From: Oscillospiraceae bacterium
Lineage (GTDB): Bacteria; Bacillota; Clostridia; UMGS1883
DNA: 7,323 bases
Assembly: GCA_022508735.1 (NCBI GenBank)
Contig: JAFLUQ010000117.1
Location: 1 to 7,323 of the forward strand
Reading direction: 5' to 3'
Both the position numbers and the translations under genes were made by a program. The notes beneath the pieces were generated by a model. It was not told where the DNA came from, searched no databases, and saw only the letters and a list, made by a program, of their open reading frames with translations. Below are positions 1 through 7,086 of this stretch, piece after piece (within the stretch, counting starts at the first letter, position 1; every line of letters starts with the position of its first letter).

Positions 1-1043
1 ATAAGGACGAAAAGGGCGAGTGGGTCGGAGGCGCCATGATCTACATGGACCGCGGCCTCAACATGAAGTGGCTGGCAGTAATCTTCAGCTTCTTCTGCGT
101 TCTCGCGTCCTTTGGCATAGGTAACATGAGCCAGGGTAACTCCATTGCCTCCGCCGTGCATGACACCTTTGGCATACCCAAGGTTGCTATCGGTATCGTT
201 ATTATGGCCTTTGCCGCACTTGTTATCATCGGCGGCATCAAGAGAATTGCTCAGGTTACTGAGAAGATCGTTCCCTTTATGGCTATCTTCTACATAGTAG
301 GCGGCCTTGCCATTATTATCTTGAACATAAAGGCTGTTCCTGCTGCATTTGGCATGATTTTCCGCGGCGCTTTCAATCTCAAGGCTGCCGGCGGCGGTTT
401 CCTCGGCTACACAGTGGCTCAGGCAATGCGTTTCGGTATCGCCCGCGGTGTGTTCAGTAATGAAGCCGGTCTCGGTTCTTCGGTTATGGTTCACTCCGCC
501 TCTGATGTTAAGGAACCCGTTGTTCAGGGTATGTGGGGTATATTTGAGGTATTTGCCGACACGATCTGCATATGCACCATAACAGCTCTTTCCATCCTTA
601 CAACTGTTTATAATCCCGAGCTTGGTGCTCCCGCTGATGCGGCAGGCAACGCTCTGCTTGACGTGGCCGGTAATGCGCTTTCCGGCGCTCCGCTGACCTC
701 GTATGCGTTCTCAACGACCTTCGGGCAGTTTGGCGGTATCTTCATCAGCATAAGCCTTGCGCTGTTTGCCTTTTCTACGATTCTCGGCTGGTCCTACTAC
801 GGGCAGCGCGGTATTCAGTATATCTTCGGCATCAAGGCAGTTCCGGTGTATAAGGTTATCTTCATTCTCATGATTATGGTCGGCTGCGTAAGCCAGCTCA
901 ATCTGGTTTGGGATATTTCCGACACCTTTAACGGACTTATGGCTATTCCGAACCTGTTTGCGGTACTTCTGCTCCACGGTCAGGTAATTCAGGAGATAAA
1001 AAGCTATAAACAGCGCCGTAAGGAAGGTAAGCTGCTTCAGTAG
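1..1043 (+). CDS. AGCS-family sodium:alanine/glycine symporter, 5'-truncated by window edge
   Basis: Integral membrane protein that would import a small neutral amino acid such as alanine or glycine together with sodium. The reading frame is open to the left edge (first full codon at 3) and reads KDEKGEWVGGA before the ATG at 36. The family's conserved 'GG.M.Y...GL..KWLA' stretch spans this point, so the ATG at 36 is internal and roughly 110-150 N-terminal residues lie outside the window. Counting from that ATG, the AGCS hallmarks are GVFSNEAGLGS (138-148), with HSAS and VVQG following, and GWSYYGQRGIQYIFG (251-265). At least six hydrophobic segments are visible, near 12-29, 51-68, 78-97, 166-190, 232-250 and 273-291, plus a weaker one near 300-315. 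The C-terminus is a basic cytoplasmic tail (KSYKQRRKEGK). The gene ends just before a strong terminator and no partner gene is visible. The family is secure but the exact substrate is not. Confidence 0.93.
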   Translation, partial: KDEKGEWVGGAMIYMDRGLNMKWLAVIFSFFCVLASFGIGNMSQGNSIASAVHDTFGIPKVAIGIVIMAFAALVIIGGIKRIAQVTEKIVPFMAIFYIVGGLAIIILNIKAVPAAFGMIFRGAFNLKAAGGGFLGYTVAQAMRFGIARGVFSNEAGLGSSVMVHSASDVKEPVVQGMWGIFEVFADTICICTITALSILTTVYNPELGAPADAAGNALLDVAGNALSGAPLTSYAFSTTFGQFGGIFISISLALFAFSTILGWSYYGQRGIQYIFGIKAVPVYKVIFILMIMVGCVSQLNLVWDISDTFNGLMAIPNLFAVLLLHGQVIQEIKSYKQRRKEGKLLQ

Positions 1044-1056
1044 AATCATAAAAAGT

Positions 1057-1086
1057 AAAAATAGACCGCCGCGGCGGTCTATTTTT
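1057..1086. terminator. Bidirectional rho-independent terminator
   Basis: A perfect 30-nt palindrome centred at 1071/1072. The GC-rich core (accgccgcggcggt) is flanked by an A-run on the left and a T-run on the right (T at 1082-1088). It lies 13 nt after the symporter stop codon and 25 nt past the stop of the minus-strand amidohydrolase, so it can end both convergent transcripts. The T-run is better for the plus strand. On the minus strand the tail reads TTTTTACTTTT. Confidence 0.9.
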
Positions 1087-1111
1087 TTGCTTATGCTATT
1101 GGGTAAACAAA

Positions 1112-2236
1112 CTATATTTTTTGTTCGCCATTTACAAACACGGCTATCGCTTTTGCCTCAAAGTCCAGCGGGAAATGATCGAATACAACAATATCCGCGT
1201 CCTTACCAACTGTGAGAGAGCCTACGCGGTCGGCAATGCCGCAGAGCTTAGCGGCATTTACGGTTATTGCCCTGAGGGCTTCCATTCTATCCATACCGGC
1301 GCGGGCGGCAAGGGCCGCACAGAGCGGAAGATGCTTCTCCGGGATCTCCGGGTGATCGGTGATGATAGCCACGGGCAGTCCCTGTTTCGACAATACCGCC
1401 GCCGTCTCATAGGTCAGATTACTTAGTTCGGGCTTGCCGCGGTCACCAAGGCTCGGGCCGACGCATACGCCCACATTCTCATCCTTTAATATATCCGCTA
1501 TAAGATGCCCCTCCGTGCAGTGCTCAATCGTCATGTTAAGGCCGAATTCCCGAGCTATGCGCAGGGCGGTGAATATATCGTCGGCACGGTGGGCGTGGGC
1601 CTTGACGAGCATGGGTTCTTCGCCAATGCAGTGGGCCAGGCTCTCACTCTTAAAGTCAAAGTCATGATCCTCACGGTCTTTGTACATTTCAGCCTTGATG
1701 AGCGCTTCGCGTATGATAGCCGCCGTGCCCATTCGTGTGGAGGGGAATTGCTTTTTCTCGCCGTAGGTTCCCTTGGGATTCTCGCCAAAGGCGAATTTCA
1801 TAGCTGCCTCGGCCTTTATCAGCATATCATCCACGCGGCGGCCGTAGGTTTTAAGAGCGGCAAATGTGCCCCCTATGGGATTTGCACTGCCCGGGCCGGT
1901 GACCACCGTGGTCACGCCCGCAGCCAAAGCCTCAGAAAAGGCACGGTCCATGGGGTTTATGGCGTCTATAGCGCGAAGCTGAGGAGTGATGGGGTCAGTG
2001 TCCTCATTGCCGTCAGCGCCCTCACTGCCAAGTGAATCCTCCCACATGCCGATATGAGAATGGGCGTCTACCAGCCCGGGGACTATATAACCGCCATTCG
2101 CATCATAGCTTTCGCCCTCCGGGCAGCCATCCATAGGCCCGACGGCAACGATTTTGCCATTTTCAAAGGCCACAAAGCCGTTCTCTATTTCGTCACCGTC
2201 CATAGTGAGGACGCAGCCGTTCTTGATTATTTTCAT
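1112..2236 (-). CDS. Metal-dependent amidohydrolase (COG1228 / imidazolonepropionase-like), substrate unknown
   Basis: A 374-residue cytosolic TIM-barrel hydrolase of the amidohydrolase superfamily. The N-terminal small beta domain (1-50) leads into IVPGLVDAHSHIG, whose H59 and H61 form the HxH metal pair. Other likely metal or catalytic residues are K212, H214 and H216 in VKAHAH, H239 in IEHC and D294 in TDHP. GSLTVGKDADIVVFD (339-353) is the usual C-terminal return to the beta domain. The block EGADGNEDTDPITPQLRAID and the motif GPGSANPIGG mark an unassigned clostridial subgroup often labelled imidazolonepropionase-like. No other hut gene is present, so histidine degradation is not supported. 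A cyclic amide or dipeptide-like substrate is possible. It is the last gene of the trxB operon, 17 nt after the acetyltransferase. An AAGGAG site (2249-2254) touches that gene's stop codon and lies 12 nt from the ATG. Confidence 0.88.
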   Translation of the reverse strand: MKIIKNGCVLTMDGDEIENGFVAFENGKIVAVGPMDGCPEGESYDANGGYIVPGLVDAHSHIGMWEDSLGSEGADGNEDTDPITPQLRAIDAINPMDRAFSEALAAGVTTVVTGPGSANPIGGTFAALKTYGRRVDDMLIKAEAAMKFAFGENPKGTYGEKKQFPSTRMGTAAIIREALIKAEMYKDREDHDFDFKSESLAHCIGEEPMLVKAHAHRADDIFTALRIAREFGLNMTIEHCTEGHLIADILKDENVGVCVGPSLGDRGKPELSNLTYETAAVLSKQGLPVAIITDHPEIPEKHLPLCAALAARAGMDRMEALRAITVNAAKLCGIADRVGSLTVGKDADIVVFDHFPLDFEAKAIAVFVNGEQKI

Positions 2237-2253
2237 AAGACTTTAACTCTCCT

Positions 2254-3000
2254 TCAATCCTCTATCGTTATACCTATGTACTCGCCAAATCTGCAAAAAC
2301 CGGCGCTCTCAGCGGTTTTCTGCGACGCAATGTTGTCAATATCCGTAGACCACTGAGGGCATTTTCCGTTTTTAATTATCTGCTCGGCGCAGAGCCTTGC
2401 GCTGTCGGCGGCGTAGTGCCTGCCGCGGTAGCCCTCAAGTGTGTTGACGCCGATTTCCTGCGCCTCTCCGGACATATATGGCATGAGCGGTGCGTCGGTA
2501 CAGCAGGTCAATGTGCCATTAGTAAAAACTCCGCAGCACACACCTTCGGAGACCATTTCGTCGAAATACTCTCTGAGCCAACTTAGTTCCTTGCAATCGG
2601 GATTGATTTTTCTGAAAAAGTCCTCATATAACTCGTAGTCGACGCCGCGCAGTATCCGGGCCGGTCCCGGAGCATAAGCACCGCCGCGGAACAGGTACTT
2701 AACGCCGTGAGAGAGTTTCCCACCGTAAATTTCTGTAAGTAGCTGCACCAGCTCCCGCGCATTTGTCGTAGAACCGACTTTTTCTCTCAGCAGCCCGAGG
2801 TTATCTTTTGCCTTATCACCGTAGGACACAATTATTTTCTTATCATCCATCCAAACCCACAGATCAAAACGGTTGCCATATCCCGCCTGCACACGGTTTC
2901 TCTCGTCGGAGTATACATACTCCGCGCCTTCAACCGCCTCGGCAATATTTTTGCCGACCCACCGGGAATAGTATTCAGTTGTAATTGACTCGTAATCCAT
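2254..3000 (-). CDS. Two-part GNAT-family N-acetyltransferase (PF12746-like)
   Basis: A 248-residue protein, probably a cytosolic acetyl-CoA-dependent N-acetyltransferase. The C-terminal part (about 155-240) looks like a GNAT fold. EIGVNTLEGYRGRHYA (183-197 or so) corresponds to the acetyl-CoA-binding motif A, followed by a helix (AADSARLCAEQIIKNG). WSTDIDNIASQKTAESAGF (217-235) is the typical GNAT end, where an Asn and a following 'A..AGF' pack against CoA. The N-terminal half (about 1-150) is a separate alpha/beta region of the kind seen in the larger GNAT_acetyltran group, which includes the antibiotic self-resistance enzyme ZmaR. Assignment to that group is from memory of its pattern. In motif A the first conserved Gly is His (RGRHYA), so activity cannot be taken for granted. 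It is the middle gene of the operon, 12 nt after trxB, with a GAGGGA site (3007-3012) 6 nt before the ATG. The acceptor substrate is unknown. Confidence 0.8.
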   Translation of the reverse strand: MDYESITTEYYSRWVGKNIAEAVEGAEYVYSDERNRVQAGYGNRFDLWVWMDDKKIIVSYGDKAKDNLGLLREKVGSTTNARELVQLLTEIYGGKLSHGVKYLFRGGAYAPGPARILRGVDYELYEDFFRKINPDCKELSWLREYFDEMVSEGVCCGVFTNGTLTCCTDAPLMPYMSGEAQEIGVNTLEGYRGRHYAADSARLCAEQIIKNGKCPQWSTDIDNIASQKTAESAGFCRFGEYIGITIED

Positions 3001-3012
3001 ATAGATTCCCTC

Positions 3013-3882
3013 TTATATATTGTCGCTCGCCGCCACAGCCCCGTCGGCGGCGGCCGTAACCACCTGACGCAAGTTTTTTTTGCGTATGTCGCCGACGGCG
3101 TAAACGCCGGGCACAGAAGTTTTCATATTTTCGTCGGTCACTATATATCCGTCCTCTGTATGAAGTTGATCCGCCACAAGCTCTGAGCGCGGCAGTGTGC
3201 CGACGGCAACAAACACGCCATCAGCGGCCAGCACACGGCCATCCTTAAGAAGTATTTCCTTCAGCTTGCCGTTTTCAGCTATAAATTCTTCAGCTTCGGC
3301 GTTTGGAACAAACTCTACATTCGGGAGGTTAATTCGTTTAAATGCCGCCTCGCCGCCACGGAGCATATCGCGGCGGTGTATAAGATATACCTTTTCACAG
3401 ATGCGGCTCAGATACTCACAGTCGTGAACTGCCGTGTCGCCACCGCCGATGATTGCCACAGTCCTGCCCTTGAAAAAGCCGCCGTCGCATACCGCGCAAT
3501 AGCTGACTCCGGCGCCCATAAGCTCTTTCTCTCCTTTAACGCCTAACGGCCGCGGACTGGCCCCCATAGCGAGGATAAGCTTTTCTGCACTATAGCTGCT
3601 CTTTCGGGTCACAACTGTTTTTTCCACCAGGGAGATCGTCTTTGCGCGCTCACGTTTTATCTCAGCACCAAGATTTTCAGCCTGCTCACGCATCATGCGT
3701 CCCAGTTCCACGCCTTCAACACCGTTTGGGAAAGCGGGATAGTTTTCTATTTTTTCAGTCAGTGCCATTTGCCCGCCAAAGGCCCCGCCCTCCAGCAACA
3801 AGGTTTTATGCCCGCTTCGGGCTGAATATATGGCGGCAGTCAGCCCTGCCGGGCCACCGCCTATGATTATAATGTCGTACAT
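3013..3882 (-). CDS. trxB: Thioredoxin reductase (NADPH, FAD-dependent)
   Basis: A 289-residue low-molecular-weight thioredoxin reductase, which transfers electrons from NADPH through FAD and a redox dithiol to thioredoxin in the cytosol. Visible motifs are the FAD-binding GGGPAGLTAAIY (8-19), the FAD-associated GGQM (36-39), the redox-active CAVCD (C129, C132, acid D133), the NADPH-binding GGGDTA (146-151), HRRD (169-172, whose arginines suit the 2'-phosphate of NADPH) and the C-terminal FAD motif GVYAVGDI (259-266) with RQVVTAAADGAVAA. The CxxC pair excludes ferredoxin/flavodoxin-NADP reductases, which lack it. The usual form is CATCD, so the Val is a mild variant. The length is slightly short of the family's common 300-320 residues because the C-terminal tail is short. 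It is the first gene of the operon, with a GAGGGA site 5 nt from the ATG. No thioredoxin gene lies in the window. Confidence 0.94.
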   Translation of the reverse strand: MYDIIIIGGGPAGLTAAIYSARSGHKTLLLEGGAFGGQMALTEKIENYPAFPNGVEGVELGRMMREQAENLGAEIKRERAKTISLVEKTVVTRKSSYSAEKLILAMGASPRPLGVKGEKELMGAGVSYCAVCDGGFFKGRTVAIIGGGDTAVHDCEYLSRICEKVYLIHRRDMLRGGEAAFKRINLPNVEFVPNAEAEEFIAENGKLKEILLKDGRVLAADGVFVAVGTLPRSELVADQLHTEDGYIVTDENMKTSVPGVYAVGDIRKKNLRQVVTAAADGAVAASDNI

Positions 3883-3903
3883 AATTATCCCTCATTTTTA
3901 TAT

Positions 3904-3990
3904 TAGGTTTATGGGGTTATTATATCACAAATTTTATTCTTTCGTCAACAATTTTCCTGTGATATTATTAGAAGAAGAACATAGGTTTAT
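3904..3990. repeat. Direct repeat TAGGTTTAT (two copies) in the divergent spacer
   Basis: The 9-mer TAGGTTTAT occurs at 3904-3912 and 3982-3990. The first copy covers the predicted transcription start of the trxB operon. Each copy is followed on the right by a TCACAAATTT copy, suggesting either an old partial duplication of the spacer or repeated protein-binding sites. The region is AT-rich, so chance repetition is possible. Confidence 0.4.
3919..3948 (-). promoter_or_regulatory. Sigma-A promoter of the trxB-GNAT-amidohydrolase operon
   Basis: Read on the minus strand, a -35 box TTGACG (3943-3948) and a perfect -10 box TATAAT (3919-3924) are separated by 18 nt. Transcription would start near 3912, giving a leader of about 30 nt that contains the trxB ribosome binding site at 3888-3893. 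No other equally good promoter is seen ahead of the two downstream genes. Confidence 0.85.
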
Positions 3991-4018
3991 TATTTTTTTA
4001 TGAATTTTTCACAAATTT
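3925..4018. repeat. Direct repeat TCACAAATTT (two copies), one at each divergent promoter
   Basis: The 10-mer TCACAAATTT occurs at 3925-3934 and 4009-4018. The first copy abuts the -10 box of the minus-strand promoter within its spacer. The second lies immediately upstream of the -35 box of the plus-strand promoter. Placement at both promoters is what would be expected of an operator shared by the divergent units, but no regulator is encoded here. Confidence 0.4.
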
Positions 4019-4019
4019 A

Positions 4020-4048
4020 TGGACAAATACATATATATATGCTATAAT
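4020..4048 (+). promoter_or_regulatory. Sigma-A promoter of the SLH surface-protein gene
   Basis: A -35-like TGGACA (4020-4025, five of six matches to TTGACA) and a perfect TATAAT (4043-4048) are separated by 17 nt. TGC immediately before the -10 makes an extended -10 (TGnTATAAT). Transcription would start near 4055, leaving a short leader of about 26 nt. Confidence 0.85.
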
Positions 4049-4066
4049 ATTCAATAAGAATAATGT

Positions 4067-4073
4067 AAAGGAG
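4067..4073 (+). promoter_or_regulatory. Ribosome binding site of the SLH surface-protein gene
   Basis: AAAGGAG lies 7 nt before the ATG at 4081. It fixes the start and so the signal peptide. Confidence 0.85.
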
Positions 4074-4080
4074 CTATCTT

Positions 4081-7002
4081 ATGCGCAGACTGCTGATTTT
4101 TATAGCGTTTTTTTTGCTTGCTTCAGCCGTTCCTGTCTGTGCTGATGAGGCTCTTATTTTGTATTCCGGATTTGAAAGCCGCGCTGAAGTACGAAAATGG
4201 GATGGCGGCGTGCTGAGTGATTTAGCTTCCACCGAGGGAGATTTCGCCTGCGCTGTAAATAACGCTTACGGCGAAGAAAATGACGGTCTGGTATCCCATG
4301 TGCTTTTCTATTCAGAAACTGTTTCTTTGACTCCGGGCGAAATATACCGGGTTTCCTTTGATGTCATGGGTTTTGGTGCACCCGGAAGCGGAAGAGTTTC
4401 CGCTGACACGCATTTCGGTGACGGTGTAAACAATATAGCCTTTGAATTCGACGGTATAGGCGACGATTGGACTAATGCCTCGGCATTCTTTATGGTTCCC
4501 GATGAGGCGGAATACAGTTTTTTGCTCGAACTGAAAAACGGCGATATAGATATGGGTTTTTTAATCGACAATTTTGAAATAAGAAAAATTGACCTTGAAC
4601 CTGTGAGCCTTACAATAAGCGGCCCTGAAGAACTGACAATACCGATCGCAGGTGAGCGGAGCGTGCGCTACAGTGTCGAGGGGCGCACGGCCGACGGCGA
4701 GATAATAAGTGTGCTTTCCGGTATTTCCGCTCTTGAGGCGGTCAATCTGCCCGCAGGTGTTATTTTCGATGGCGAAAACGGTATTATAACCGTCAATGAA
4801 AGCTGCCCGGACGGCGCCTCATTTACGCTTACCTGTACCCCGCCGGACTATCTTAAGCTTCGACCAACATCTCTGAGAGTGCATCTGACGAAAAATTTGC
4901 TTTTGAATTCAGACTTTTCTCAGGGGGGCGATTTTTGGGATGTGGACAATGGCTATGAGCTTGGCTCCAGTGTCGTTGGCAACTACATGACGCTTTTCAC
5001 AGAGTGGCCCAATCCATACGGATATTCTGCGTCGCTTCGCCAAACTGAGCCCATCATGCTGGTAGAGGGTATGATGTACGTCTTTCGCGCGACAGTCCGT
5101 GTTGAAAGCGGCTCGGATTCTTCAGCCTACTCTCAAAATACCGCTCTGTCACGGGATGGCGAGATAATTATTAATATAATAGATTTGTCAGCCGGTGACT
5201 GGACGGAGGTTTTTGCGGCCTTTACACCGGAATTCAGCGGGGTATATAATCTGACGCTGAATTTTACCACAGCAGATTACGGAATAGTAAATGTGAGTAA
5301 TATGTCTCTGTCACCCGAGCCGCCTGAGGAGACCTTCCTGACTCTTCATGCGCCCGGAAACATATCCATTCCGGATACGATGACGGAGTTTCCGCTAAAC
5401 GCGTATGTTCGGGATCAGGCCGGAAATGTTATCAGCAGTCGGTGCAGACTTTCTCTGTATCCGGATGGCAAAGGAGTAGAGTTGACTTCATCGGGCATTA
5501 AAGTGTCGCCTGATGCGACAGCCGGCGAATATGAAGTATACGCCACATCAATAAGTAACCCCTCTTTGGAAAACAGCTTGTATTTTACCGTCAGCTATGA
5601 CAATATTGCCGATGGAGGCTTTGAAGAATATGGCGCTAACTACCGGTGGGCGGCAGCGGCTCCGGCGGTGCTCCGCATCAGTGAGAATATAGACGGCCAT
5701 TTTGCCCGCATAACGTCTGACGGCGACTTTGCCGTTGTAATAAATAATTCCTATATGCATCTTTATGCTGATACACCATACGCCTTCCGGGCAGACATTG
5801 TGGGCGGAAAAGGTTCCGTTGTGACTGCCTTTATAGAAACTGTGGACGGAGAAATGATTCCTGTTGTGCAATCGTCAACTGAAGACGGAAGAATATTTGA
5901 ACTGTTTCAAACTGATTATGATATAATTGGCCGACTGCTGCTGCACATTTCATCCTCCGAAGGGCGCAGCATAGATTTATGGATCGACAATGTAGAGCTA
6001 TTCCGCTCTATTGTTTCAGTTTCTGCCCCTAAAATACGTGGTCTGGCCGAATCGGGAGCCGTATTGACGGCAGATTATGAGTTTTTCAATAATTTGGACG
6101 AAACTAATGACGACTCCGCCTGCGCCATAAGCTGGTACGGTATGAGCAGCAGCGGCGGAGACCATATACGCGTGGGCAGCGGCAGTGAGTTTACTGTGCT
6201 GCCTGAACTGGTAGGGCGGTATGTATATTTTGAAATCACGCCCATATGCGCAGTTACCGGACTCAGCGGGCTGCCTGTACAAAGCGTGCCTCTGGCTATA
6301 GGTTCCTTGCGTGATGACGGCATTTTGAACGATCCTTCGAACGATCCTTCGTCTGATACGTCACATGATGCTCCGATTGCGCCGGACGAACCTGCAGAAA
6401 AGCCAGAATTGTCACCGGTAGAGCTACCTCAGGTTGAGGGCGGGGATATACCCTTTGAAGATATGGGACAGCATTGGGCCGACAAATATGTGCTGCCGCT
6501 TTACCTGGCCGGAGTTGTCAATGGTAGATATGGATTCATTTTCGGCCCGGACGATATTGTTACCCGAGCAGAATTTGCGGCTATGTTGAGCCGATCTTTT
6601 GGGGCTGATGGAGGTTTTGACACATTCGTAGATGTGCCGGAAGATGCCTGGTACAGAGGTGCGGTAGCGGCACTGTCTCATCTCGGTATAGTGAACGGAA
6701 CTTCAGCCACTGAGTTTTCTCCGGAAGCACAGGTCAACCGCGAGGAAATGACTGCTATGCTCATTCGAATATTTGAAATAATGGGCGGCGAGAGCAGCCC
6801 GGCTTCACTTGATCGCTTCTATGACAATACTGATATATCAGATTGGGCACGCAGCAGTGTGGCTGAGGGCCTCAGGATAGGCCTTGTAAACGGAACAGAG
6901 CAGTCCACTTTTGCACCGAAACGCGGAGCCACCCGCGCTGAGGCCTGCGCCATGATATGCCGACTTCTGGATATACTGAGCAGTATGGAAGAAAAAGAGT
7001 AG
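4081..7002 (+). CDS. Secreted SLH-anchored surface protein with alternating jelly-roll and Ig-like modules
   Basis: A 973-residue exported protein. A signal peptide (1-21, basic MRR, hydrophobic core, likely cut after VCA) is followed by jelly-roll/CBM4_9-like module A (about 24-170), Ig-like 1 (175-270), module B (272-412), Ig-like 2 (417-507), module C (508-643) and Ig-like 3 (645-741). A disordered Asp/Pro/Ser/Glu-rich linker (742-790) leads to three SLH repeats (791-840, 848-902, 912-966). The jelly-roll modules share an opening with a conserved Phe (GFES, SDFS, GGFEE), a middle strand (GEIYRVSFDV, GMMYVFRATV, DTPYAFRADI) and, in A and C, a closing IDN.E. The SLH repeats carry VTRAEF, VNREEM and ATRAEA. 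SLH repeats usually bind pyruvylated secondary cell-wall polymer, so the protein should display its N-terminal modules outside the cell. No catalytic domain is recognisable. Glycan binding is inferred from the fold pattern. It is a single-gene unit with its own promoter and terminator. Confidence 0.88.
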   Translation: MRRLLIFIAFFLLASAVPVCADEALILYSGFESRAEVRKWDGGVLSDLASTEGDFACAVNNAYGEENDGLVSHVLFYSETVSLTPGEIYRVSFDVMGFGAPGSGRVSADTHFGDGVNNIAFEFDGIGDDWTNASAFFMVPDEAEYSFLLELKNGDIDMGFLIDNFEIRKIDLEPVSLTISGPEELTIPIAGERSVRYSVEGRTADGEIISVLSGISALEAVNLPAGVIFDGENGIITVNESCPDGASFTLTCTPPDYLKLRPTSLRVHLTKNLLLNSDFSQGGDFWDVDNGYELGSSVVGNYMTLFTEWPNPYGYSASLRQTEPIMLVEGMMYVFRATVRVESGSDSSAYSQNTALSRDGEIIINIIDLSAGDWTEVFAAFTPEFSGVYNLTLNFTTADYGIVNVSNMSLSPEPPEETFLTLHAPGNISIPDTMTEFPLNAYVRDQAGNVISSRCRLSLYPDGKGVELTSSGIKVSPDATAGEYEVYATSISNPSLENSLYFTVSYDNIADGGFEEYGANYRWAAAAPAVLRISENIDGHFARITSDGDFAVVINNSYMHLYADTPYAFRADIVGGKGSVVTAFIETVDGEMIPVVQSSTEDGRIFELFQTDYDIIGRLLLHISSSEGRSIDLWIDNVELFRSIVSVSAPKIRGLAESGAVLTADYEFFNNLDETNDDSACAISWYGMSSSGGDHIRVGSGSEFTVLPELVGRYVYFEITPICAVTGLSGLPVQSVPLAIGSLRDDGILNDPSNDPSSDTSHDAPIAPDEPAEKPELSPVELPQVEGGDIPFEDMGQHWADKYVLPLYLAGVVNGRYGFIFGPDDIVTRAEFAAMLSRSFGADGGFDTFVDVPEDAWYRGAVAALSHLGIVNGTSATEFSPEAQVNREEMTAMLIRIFEIMGGESSPASLDRFYDNTDISDWARSSVAEGLRIGLVNGTEQSTFAPKRGATRAEACAMICRLLDILSSMEEKE
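6328..6351 (+). repeat. 12-bp tandem duplication in the linker of the SLH protein
   Basis: AACGATCCTTCG is repeated exactly twice in tandem, in frame, encoding NDPS-NDPS (residues 750-757) in the disordered linker before the SLH repeats. An exact copy at DNA level suggests recent slippage or duplication, and the site could vary in length between strains. Confidence 0.85.
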
Positions 7003-7023
7003 GCTGAGTATATAACATAATTA

Positions 7024-7070
7024 AAAAAGGGAGTATGTGTTATTTAAAAATACACACACTCCCTTTTTAT
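7024..7070. terminator. Rho-independent terminator, bidirectional
   Basis: A 17-bp stem (7024-7040 with 7052-7068), with one A-C mismatch and an 11-nt AT-rich loop, is followed by TTTTT on the plus strand and, read on the minus strand, by TTTTTT. It lies 22 nt after the surface-protein stop codon and can also act as a second stop for the minus-strand small gene. Confidence 0.88.
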
Positions 7071-7086
7071 TATGTTTGCACACAAA

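Noticed and set aside
36..38. ATG at 36 as the true start of the symporter
   Set aside because: The frame remains open to the left edge with family-like sequence and no ribosome binding site precedes this ATG. The family also needs more N-terminal membrane segments.
711..1049. 112-residue minus-strand frame opposite the symporter
   Set aside because: It lies fully antisense to conserved AGCS sequence and its product shows no recognisable family.
1121..2035. Plus-strand frames of 77-176 residues opposite the amidohydrolase
   Set aside because: They are shadows of a strongly conserved minus-strand gene, with no convincing ribosome binding sites and low-quality protein sequence.
3013..3882. 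Ferredoxin/flavodoxin-NADP reductase instead of thioredoxin reductase
   Set aside because: The CAVCD redox motif, absent from that family, is present with the normal surrounding TrxB pattern.
4081..4143. Possible lipoprotein signal (Cys20) in the surface protein
   Set aside because: Residues before Cys20 read V-P-V, not a good lipobox, and V-C-A before Asp22 fits a standard signal peptidase I site. SLH repeats already provide an anchor.
5548..6681. Minus-strand frames opposite the surface-protein gene
   Set aside because: They are antisense to a single intact long gene whose module pattern is continuous throughout.
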